Below, piece by piece: positions 57,627 to 64,000 of a DNA stretch of 64,000 nucleotides. The notes beneath the pieces were generated by a model. That model was not told where the DNA came from and made no database searches. It worked only from the letters and a program-made list of their open reading frames with translations. Origin of the DNA: Sphingomonas limnosediminicola (GTDB taxonomy: Bacteria; Pseudomonadota; Alphaproteobacteria; Sphingomonadales; Sphingomonadaceae); assembly GCF_039537965.1 (NCBI RefSeq), contig NZ_BAABBM010000001.1:434001-498000 (forward strand), in the 5' to 3' direction. Made by a program: the position numbers and the translations under genes. Every line of letters begins with the position of its first letter. Within the stretch, counting starts at the first letter, position 1.

Positions 57627-57881
57627 TTAGCCGGCCTGGCCTTCGTCCGAAGCCTGCGGCGCGGTTGCATTGTCCTCGACGGGCTGCAGATTGACTGCGC
57701 TCATCTTGCCGCGATTGTCCTGCTGCAGATCGTAGCTGACGCGCTGATCCTGGCGCAGGGTGCGCATGCCGGCGCGCTCAACGGCCGTGATATGCACGAA
57801 CGCGTCGCTTCCGCCGTCCTCGGGCTGGATGAAGCCATAGCCTTTTTGTTCATTGAAGAACTTCACCGTTCCGGTGGTCAT
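57627..57881 (-). CDS. cold-shock domain protein
   Basis: 84 aa single-stranded nucleic-acid binder. RNP1 KGYGFI and RNP2 FVHI are present in the usual spacing after GTVKFFNEQ, and a short acidic C-terminal extension follows the domain. The mRNA leader carries a strong hairpin (57896-57933). It leads a unit with two small genes behind it. Confidence 0.95.
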   Translation of the reverse strand: MTTGTVKFFNEQKGYGFIQPEDGGSDAFVHITAVERAGMRTLRQDQRVSYDLQQDNRGKMSAVNLQPVEDNATAPQASDEGQAG

Positions 57882-57895
57882 GTAGATTTTTCCTT

Positions 57896-57933
57896 CTAGT
57901 GCGGGCCCGAAGTGCCGGGCCGCTTCGTGCTAG
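57896..57933 (-). promoter_or_regulatory. structured leader hairpin of the cold-shock gene
   Basis: CTAG, GCGGCCCG and CGGGCCCGC, CTAG pair in a long stem with one bulge, 15 nt upstream of the ATG and just before the AGAAGGA binding site. Structured leaders are a known control point of csp mRNAs. Confidence 0.55.
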
Positions 57934-58174
57934 GAGCAACAAGAGAAGGAAGAAGGAGCCGCTAAGCGTCCGAAGACCGTCAATTTGCGACTGGTAGCCT
58001 GCCCCATATGCGCCCTTTTGCCGCAAATTGTAAGGGCGACGCAGTAATCGACCGGAAATTGGGGTTCAGCAGGTCGCGCCGGATCGTACTTCTGATATTT
58101 AATGTTCGTGACATTCCCCGTTCGGGCGAGAGCAGCTACGTCTGATTGCTCCCCGAAGCCGATGGGAGGAACGC

Positions 58175-58339
58175 ATGAAAAAGTTGGTTCTCGCCGCAAC
58201 CGCGCTTAGCTTGCTTGCCGGCACTACCCCCACCCTCGCCGCGCAATGCAAGGACGCCAAGGGCCGGTTCACCAAATGCCCGGCCAAGCCAAAAGTCTGC
58301 CGCGACGCCAAGGGCCACTACGCCAAATGCAAGAAGTAG
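58175..58339 (+). CDS. small secreted Cys/Lys-rich protein with tandem motif
   Basis: 54 aa. Signal peptide MKKLVLAATALSLLAGTTPTLA, then two copies of a C-x-DAKG-x-[FY]-x-K-C motif (QCKDAKGRFTKC and VCRDAKGHYAKC), likely two disulfide-closed loops with a positive surface. GGGAGGA lies 4 nt before the ATG. Candidate small periplasmic or extracellular protein. Confidence 0.7.
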   Translation: MKKLVLAATALSLLAGTTPTLAAQCKDAKGRFTKCPAKPKVCRDAKGHYAKCKK

Positions 58340-58357
58340 GCAGCCGAGCTTCCTGAA

Positions 58358-58385
58358 CCGCGCCAACGACGATAGGTTGGCGCGG
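58358..58385 (+). promoter_or_regulatory. perfect 10-bp hairpin abutting the start of the next gene
   Basis: CCGCGCCAAC and GTTGGCGCGG flank an 8-nt loop. The hairpin's 3' arm ends in GGAG, which touches the ATG at 58388 with no spacing, so it may hinder initiation. No T-run, so it is not a terminator. Confidence 0.5.
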
Positions 58386-58387
58386 AG

Positions 58388-58729
58388 ATGAAAAGAATTT
58401 CCGCTTGCTTCGCGCTTGCCGCGATCGGTGGCTGTGCGCCACTCCCGCCGCCTCCCCCGCCGCCCTATCATGCCGTCGGGACGGAGCCGTTTTGGGACCT
58501 GCTCATCGACGAGCACAATCTGACGTTCCGCCAGCCGGACGGTCAACCGATCACCCAGCCGACCCCAAGGGTGATCCACGGCTTCGCCGGAGAGATCTAC
58601 CAAACGCCCCGCATCAACGTGAACATCGTCCACGGCCAATGCGGCGACGGCATGAGCGACCGTACCTATCCGGATAAGGTGCAAGTCACCGTCGACGGCC
58701 GCCAGTTCAACGGCTGCGGCGGTCTCTAG
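58388..58729 (+). CDS. putative lipoprotein, GTEPFW (COG3650-like) family
   Basis: 113 aa. Signal ends in a lipobox (AAIGGC) followed by a Pro run (LPPPPPPPYH) and the GTEPFWDLLIDE motif of a small exported family. Two Cys near the C-terminus (HGQCGDG, NGCGG) may form a disulfide. Function unknown; start position is tied to the adjacent hairpin. Confidence 0.75.
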   Translation: MKRISACFALAAIGGCAPLPPPPPPPYHAVGTEPFWDLLIDEHNLTFRQPDGQPITQPTPRVIHGFAGEIYQTPRINVNIVHGQCGDGMSDRTYPDKVQVTVDGRQFNGCGGL

Positions 58730-58734
58730 CGGCG

Positions 58735-60048
58735 TTACTCCGCCGCGATCTGCCGCGATTCGTCATTGGACGGATTCCCGGCGAGCTTGGTGAGCGGCCG
58801 AGGCGCGACTTCCACCATCGGCGGCGTGTCGAGGGTCTTGGGACTGCCCGCGCCAAGCGCTTCGAAGCGCTTGGCCTGGGTGAGCACTTGGCTTTCGAAG
58901 CTGCCGACCATCTGATTGTAGGCGCCGTTGGCGGTCGCGAGGTTCTTGCCGACGCGTGACATGTGCTCGGTCATCGTTGCAAGGCGCGAATGCAATTCCT
59001 TGCCCAGGCTAGCGATTTCGCTCGCGGCTTCGGCCAGCTTCTCCTGCTTCCAGACGCTCGCGACAGTCCGGGCAATCGCCACGAGATTGGTGGGCGTCGC
59101 CAGTAGCACGCGATCTTTAAAGGCTTTTTCCCAAAGCTCCGGGTCCTGCTCGAGCGCGGCGGTCAGGAAATGTTCGCCGGGAATATACATGATGACATAG
59201 TCAGCGGCGTCGCCGAACTGTGACCAGTATGCCTTCGATCCGAGTTGTTGCGCGTGGCGCTGGATCGAGGCGACATGCGCCTTGAAACAGGCATTGCGCC
59301 GGTCGTCGTCAACTTCTTCGCATGCCTCAAGAAACGCGTTGAGCGAACATTTGGCGTCAATGATCAGCTTTCGGTCCGACGGCAGGTTGACGATTGCGTC
59401 GGGACGCAGCCGGCCGTCGTCAGTGTCGACCGAGACTTCCATGTTGAAGTCGATACCCTCCACCAGCCCAGCCTGGACAAGAACGTTCCGCAGGCTCTGC
59501 TCTCCCCAACGGCCGCGAGTCTTTGGCGCCGAACGGAGCGCGTTGACGAGGTTTCTCGTCTCATCGCGGACCTGGCCTTGCCCCGTCCTGACGAGATCTA
59601 CGACCTCGCGGAGACCCGCATAATGGTCGACCCGCTCCTTCTCGATGAGCTGCAGCTTTTCCTGATAGCTCTTCAACAACAGCTCGACCGGCGTAACAGT
59701 CTGCGTGAACTTTTCGCCGGCCTGCTCAAGAAATGTCTTCCGGGCATCGCCTAAGAGCTTGCTGGCGATCTCATGGAATTGCGCTGATAGACTTTCCTTG
59801 GCGTCCTTCAGGCCCTCAATCTGCTGCGCGAACGCCTTTTCCCGCTCCTGCTGCGCCGCCTGATGTACCGCAAGCTCATGCGCCGCGTTTCGATTCGCGT
59901 TGCGTTCCTTGACCATCTCATTGAGTTGCAACCGGAGGCTTTCGACGGTTTGCTTGGAGGCCGCGCCATCGCGGCTGCCGAGCAGCCACCCGACGAGGGC
60001 CCCTACCGCAAGTGCAACAATTGCAAGCACAATGACGGTCGCATCCAT
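58735..60048 (-). CDS. rmuC: RmuC family DNA recombination protein
   Basis: 437 aa. N-terminal membrane helix (VIVLAIVALAVGALVGWLLG), long coiled coil (about 35-120), then the nuclease-like core (APKTRGRWGEQSLRNVL, RPDAIVNLPSDRKLIIDAKCSL, YVIMYIPGEHF). RmuC limits DNA inversions and helps protect or process DNA. A LexA box lies 17 nt upstream of the ATG. Confidence 0.95.
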   Translation of the reverse strand: MDATVIVLAIVALAVGALVGWLLGSRDGAASKQTVESLRLQLNEMVKERNANRNAAHELAVHQAAQQEREKAFAQQIEGLKDAKESLSAQFHEIASKLLGDARKTFLEQAGEKFTQTVTPVELLLKSYQEKLQLIEKERVDHYAGLREVVDLVRTGQGQVRDETRNLVNALRSAPKTRGRWGEQSLRNVLVQAGLVEGIDFNMEVSVDTDDGRLRPDAIVNLPSDRKLIIDAKCSLNAFLEACEEVDDDRRNACFKAHVASIQRHAQQLGSKAYWSQFGDAADYVIMYIPGEHFLTAALEQDPELWEKAFKDRVLLATPTNLVAIARTVASVWKQEKLAEAASEIASLGKELHSRLATMTEHMSRVGKNLATANGAYNQMVGSFESQVLTQAKRFEALGAGSPKTLDTPPMVEVAPRPLTKLAGNPSNDESRQIAAE

Positions 60049-60065
60049 TGACCGTAACTCCCCCG

Positions 60066-60080
60066 GAACATTACGCGAAC
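60066..60080 (-). promoter_or_regulatory. LexA (SOS) box upstream of rmuC
   Basis: GAAC-ATTACGC-GAAC, an exact reverse match to GTTC-N7-GTTC, ending 17 nt before the rmuC ATG. Confidence 0.7.
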
Positions 60081-60142
60081 TCTAGGACTGTTGGAGCTAG
60101 CGCTCAAGCGATACGTTAGGGAAACAGACCGAGGGAGAAACC

Positions 60143-60535
60143 ATGTCCATTCGCAAGATGATTGCCCTGCACCCCGACGCGCAGGGCCACGTGAACCAGC
60201 CGCTCGGCGATGCCGCGCATCACCTGATGTACTGCGCGCGCATGTGCCTGAGCTGCGCCGACGCCTGCGCGGCCGAGAAGATGGACATGCGCGAGTGCAT
60301 CCGGATGTGCCTCGATTGCTCCGACATCTGCGAGGCGGCCGGAAAGCTGGCCGTGCGCCGCACCGGTTCGAACGACCAGGTTCTTCGCGAGACGCTCGAG
60401 CTATGCGCCCGCGTCTGCGACGAATGCGCGGCGGAATGCGAAAAGCACGACCATGAGCATTGCAAGCTCTGTGCGCAGATGTGCCGGGAATGCGCCCGCG
60501 ATTGTCGCGTGGCAGCGGAGTCGATCGGCGCTTAA
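60143..60535 (+). CDS. cytosolic four-helix copper storage protein, Csp3-like
   Basis: 130 aa with 17 cysteines in CxxxC/CxxC rows along four predicted helices (for example [39 protein letters not shown]). There is no signal peptide, so it matches the cytosolic Csp3 type that stores Cu(I) in its helix core. GGGAG precedes the ATG. The 3' end overlaps the convergent def gene by 4 bp. Confidence 0.88.
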   Translation: MSIRKMIALHPDAQGHVNQPLGDAAHHLMYCARMCLSCADACAAEKMDMRECIRMCLDCSDICEAAGKLAVRRTGSNDQVLRETLELCARVCDECAAECEKHDHEHCKLCAQMCRECARDCRVAAESIGA

Positions 60536-61071
60536 GCAGCTTTTTTCTGCTGCTCTTTCCGCTGCTTAGTAAGTTTTCTTAAGATCATGTCCCGCTTCAG
60601 TCGCGACAAATGGTCGATGAACAGCACGCCGTTCAGATGGTCCATCTCGTGCTGGAGGCAGGTTGCGAGCAGTCCTTCGATTTCCTCCTCGCGGACCTTG
60701 CCGTCGAGGTCGAGCCAGCGCGCGCGAATGCGGTCGGGACGATCGACCTCCGCATATTGGTCCGGCACCGACAGGCATCCCTCCGTGTAGGGAACCTCCT
60801 GTTCGGAATGCTCGAGGATTTCAGGGTTGATGAAGACGCGCGGATCCTTGATCGGCTCGCCGCCGTCTTCCTCCGGCTCCTGCAGGTCGATCACTAGGAT
60901 CCGCTGCGGCACGCCGACCTGGATGGCGGCCAGGCCGATGCCCGGCGCGTCGTACATCGTTTCGAACATATCGGAAACGAGCGCGCGCACCCCGTCGTCG
61001 ACTTTGTCGACGGGCTTCGAAATCTCGCGCAGGCGCGGATCGGGGACTTCGACGATCGGACGAATGGCCAT
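60532..61071 (-). CDS. def: peptide deformylase
   Basis: 179 aa metalloenzyme removing the formyl group from new proteins. Motifs [22 protein letters not shown] and HEMDHLNG, with Cys/His/His metal ligands. Lys-rich C-terminal tail. It follows recR on the same strand; divergent fmt completes the formylation pair. Confidence 0.96.
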   Translation of the reverse strand: MAIRPIVEVPDPRLREISKPVDKVDDGVRALVSDMFETMYDAPGIGLAAIQVGVPQRILVIDLQEPEEDGGEPIKDPRVFINPEILEHSEQEVPYTEGCLSVPDQYAEVDRPDRIRARWLDLDGKVREEEIEGLLATCLQHEMDHLNGVLFIDHLSRLKRDMILRKLTKQRKEQQKKAA

Positions 61072-61102
61072 GAGCGGAATTTAGTCTTTCAGGTCAGCAG
61101 GT

Positions 61103-61699
61103 TCAAGCAATGGGGCGGCGCGCACGGAGCGCCTGCGCCAACGTGCCTTCGTCCAGATAGTCGAGCTCGCCGCCGACGGGAAGTCCGTGCGCCAACTGGC
61201 TGAGACGGATGGGAAATCCTTCGAGCCGTTCGGCGACGTAATGGGCGGTCGTCTGCCCTTCGAGCGTGGCATTCATGGCCAGGACGACCTCATCGATGCC
61301 ACCCGCCGAAACGCGCCGGACGAGCTGGTCGATGGTCAGATCCTCCGGGCGAACGCCATCGAGAGCGGACAATCGGCCGCCGAGCACGTGGTATCGTCCC
61401 GGGAAAAGACGCGAACGATCAAGCGCCCAGAGATCGGAAACCTCTTCGACCACGCAAAGCGATTTTTCATCGCGGCGAGGATCGGTACAGATCGAGCAAG
61501 GATCCGATGTGTCGACGTTGCCGCAGATTGAACAGGTCGATAGCTTCTCCGCCACGGTCTGAAGCGCGCTCAGTAGTGGACGGAGCGCATTTTCGCGCTT
61601 CTTCATCAGGTACAGTACGGCGCGCCGGGCCGACCGCGGCCCCAGCCCCGGTAAGCGCGCGAGCGCCTGCGACAATGCTTCGATTTCCTGACTTGCCAC
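61103..61699 (-). CDS. recR: recombination mediator RecR
   Basis: 198 aa. HhH motif ([19 protein letters not shown]), zinc finger ([16 protein letters not shown]), and Toprim domain ([31 protein letters not shown]). The GTG at 61699 ([18 protein letters not shown]) matches the family start; an upstream extension would overlap fmt. Partner of RecO/RecF in gap repair. Confidence 0.93.
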   Translation of the reverse strand: MASQEIEALSQALARLPGLGPRSARRAVLYLMKKRENALRPLLSALQTVAEKLSTCSICGNVDTSDPCSICTDPRRDEKSLCVVEEVSDLWALDRSRLFPGRYHVLGGRLSALDGVRPEDLTIDQLVRRVSAGGIDEVVLAMNATLEGQTTAHYVAERLEGFPIRLSQLAHGLPVGGELDYLDEGTLAQALRARRPIA

Positions 61700-61748
61700 G
61701 CTGAGAGCCGAGGTAGGCAATCTCGGCAGCTTTCGCCATAGGGCCGCC

Positions 61749-62648
61749 ATGCGCATCGTCTTCATGGGATCACCCGAGTTCGCCGTGCCGAGCCTCAACG
61801 CGCTCGTCGAGGCAGGTCACAAGGTTGTGGCGGTGTATTCCCAGCCGCCGCGCCCTGCGGGCCGTGGCAAGGGAGATCGCAAGACGCCGGTGCATGAGCG
61901 GGCGGAGCAGTTGGGCATCGAAGTGCGAACGCCGCGCTCTCTTCGCAATGAGGAAGAGCAGGAGAAATTTCGGACGCTTGGCGCCGACCTGGCAATCGTT
62001 GCCGCCTACGGCTTGATCTTGCCAAAGCCCATCCTGGATGCGCCCGGGCGGGGTTGTGTGAATGTGCACGCTTCGCTCCTGCCCCGCTGGCGCGGCGCGG
62101 CGCCGATCCAGCGCGCAATTCTGGCTGGCGACGAGACGAGCGGCGTGACGATCATGCAGATGGATGAAGGCCTTGATACGGGGCCGATGCTGATGAGACG
62201 CGAGCTCGACCTTCGCGGCAAGAATGCCGGGCAAGTTATTGAAGAGATAGCAGTACTCGGAGCAGAGGCGCTCGATGCATGGCTGGCAAATCCGACTCCA
62301 CCGCAGCCCCAACCTGAGGATGGGATCACCTACGCCGCGAAGATCGATAAGGCGGAGGCGCGGATCGACTGGACGCGCTCTGCCGACGAAATCTTACGGC
62401 AGGTTCGCGCCTTCTCTCCGGCGCCGGGCGCATGGTTCGAAGCGAATGGCGAGCGGATCAAGCTGCTTGCCGCTGAGGCCGTCATCGGGTCCGGTCAGCC
62501 GGGCGAAGTGATCGACGATCATTTGACGATCGCGACAGCGGCAGGTGCGGTGCGGCCCTCCAAAGTCCAGCGTGCAGGCAAAGGGGCGATGAGCCCAGGC
62601 GAATTGCTGCGCGGTTTTGCGATCCCACAAGGCACGATCCTGACGTGA
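61749..62648 (+). CDS. fmt: methionyl-tRNA formyltransferase
   Basis: 299 aa. N-terminal formyltransferase domain with the catalytic [17 protein letters not shown] (Asn-His) and Asp in DEGLDTGPM, then a C-terminal domain binding initiator tRNA. Uses 10-formyl-THF. Overlaps truA by 4 bp (GTGA). Divergent from recR. Confidence 0.97.
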   Translation: MRIVFMGSPEFAVPSLNALVEAGHKVVAVYSQPPRPAGRGKGDRKTPVHERAEQLGIEVRTPRSLRNEEEQEKFRTLGADLAIVAAYGLILPKPILDAPGRGCVNVHASLLPRWRGAAPIQRAILAGDETSGVTIMQMDEGLDTGPMLMRRELDLRGKNAGQVIEEIAVLGAEALDAWLANPTPPQPQPEDGITYAAKIDKAEARIDWTRSADEILRQVRAFSPAPGAWFEANGERIKLLAAEAVIGSGQPGEVIDDHLTIATAAGAVRPSKVQRAGKGAMSPGELLRGFAIPQGTILT

Positions 62649-63388
62649 CCCGCTGGCGGCTGATCATCGAATATGACGGTGGGCCGTTCATGGGCTGGCA
62701 GCGGCAGGACCATGGCCCGTCGGTGCAGCAGACTCTCGAAGAAGCACTTCAGCAGATGACGGGCGAGCAGGCGCCCGTTCACGCGGCCGGACGCACCGAT
62801 GCGGGAGTGCATGCCCTCGCAATGTCGGCGCACGTCGATGTGAGCCGGGAAATGACGCCCCGTCGACTACGCGAGGGCCTCAATGCACTTGTGCGACCTC
62901 AGCCCATCTCGGTCCTCGAGATCGAGCCGGTGGCAGACGATTGGCACGCGCGATTTTCCTGCACCGGCCGGCGCTATCTCTATCGAATCCTCAACCGCCG
63001 GGCGCCGGCGGCCCTGGACCGTGGGCGGGTATGGCACATCCCGGTAGACCTCGACGTCAAAGCCATGCGCGAGGGCGCCGCGATGCTGGTGGGACGGCAC
63101 GACTTCACGACGTTCCGTTCGGCCCAGTGTCAGTCGGATAGCCCGGTGAAGACGCTCGATGTTCTGGAAGTGGAACGGTCCGGTGAGGAAATTCACTTGC
63201 GCTCCGAAGCGCGAAGCTTCCTGCACCATCAGGTGCGCTCGATGGTCGGATGCCTCGCCATGGTCGGGCGCGGCCAGTGGGCGCCTCAGGATATCGGAAA
63301 AGCACTTCTGGCGCGCGACCGAGCGGCACTCGGGTTCAACGCACCGCCGGATGGCCTCTACTTTGCCGGGGCGAGCTACCCGGAGTGA
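62645..63388 (+). CDS. truA: tRNA pseudouridine synthase A
   Basis: 247 aa making pseudouridine at tRNA positions 38-40. The catalytic Asp is in [31 protein letters not shown] and HHQVRSMVG are conserved. GTG start at 62645 overlaps the fmt stop. Ends one base before the convergent trxB. Confidence 0.96.
   Translation: MTRWRLIIEYDGGPFMGWQRQDHGPSVQQTLEEALQQMTGEQAPVHAAGRTDAGVHALAMSAHVDVSREMTPRRLREGLNALVRPQPISVLEIEPVADDWHARFSCTGRRYLYRILNRRAPAALDRGRVWHIPVDLDVKAMREGAAMLVGRHDFTTFRSAQCQSDSPVKTLDVLEVERSGEEIHLRSEARSFLHHQVRSMVGCLAMVGRGQWAPQDIGKALLARDRAALGFNAPPDGLYFAGASYPE

Positions 63389-64000
<612 letters not shown>

Overview
The window is a gene-dense chromosomal segment from an alphaproteobacterium, most likely a sphingomonad (Sphingomonadaceae/Sphingosinicellaceae). 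The evidence is the high G+C, the gene families (DUF4170, DUF3618, BLUF, TRAM-type RNA methyltransferase, lipoyl-PdhB), the alphaproteobacterial type of 4.5S RNA, LexA boxes of the GTTC-N7-GTTC form, and an ornithine-type decarboxylase beside a deoxyhypusine-synthase homologue, which fits the homospermidine known from Sphingomonas. No phage, transposase or CRISPR array is visible. Most genes are ordinary chromosomal housekeeping genes, often in tight operons with ATGA/GTGA/TTGA overlaps and many GTG/TTG starts.

Layout. 1-5.1 kb: dnaX (3' part outside the window), 4.5S RNA, a secreted EF-hand protein, and a coupled operon of two cysteine desulfurases plus a ferredoxin. 5.1-10.4 kb: hydrolase, threonine dehydratase-type enzyme, and the polyamine pair (decarboxylase and DHS homologue), then a MAPEG protein. 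10.4-17 kb: a minus-strand operon running ETF-QO, TPR protein, ispE, nnr, RNA methyltransferase. 17-22.5 kb: UDG-like protein, lytic transglycosylase, a LexA-boxed radical SAM protein, M28 peptidase, small lipoprotein. 22.5-25.7 kb: tRNA-Pro and a CAU tRNA, a degenerate sensor kinase, a secreted TPR-like protein. 26-33.2 kb: gyrA, host-attachment family protein, DUF488, VOC, trmFO, a BLUF photoreceptor, a split EF-hand protein, a phytoene-synthase-like protein. 33.2-37.5 kb: pdhB, pdhA, ftsB, eno. 37.5-39.5 kb: a four-gene membrane-associated operon behind a GGAAC-N17-GTT type (EcfG-like) promoter. 39.5-53 kb: DUF885, rhomboid, greA, carB, two exported proteins, carA, yqeY, dnaG, rpoD.

53-60 kb is the accessory part: a 0.58 kb stretch without a recognisable gene, a minimal arsenic operon (paired operators, 31-codon leader ORF with vicinal cysteines, arsR, arsI, aqpS), a hairpin repeat, several small unknown genes, a cold-shock operon, and rmuC behind a LexA box. 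60-64 kb returns to housekeeping: a Cys-rich four-helix copper protein, def, recR, fmt, truA and trxB (5' part outside the window).

The points most worth following are the SOS-type boxes in front of the radical SAM gene and rmuC, the arsR-arsI-aqpS operon with its leader ORF, the split EF-hand gene with a possible -1 frameshift, the apparent ATT/ATC starts, and three places where a hairpin occludes or abuts a ribosome binding site. Small genes at 5796-5969, 53708-53803, 57245-57412 and 58175-58339 are shorter than 60 codons and easily missed.
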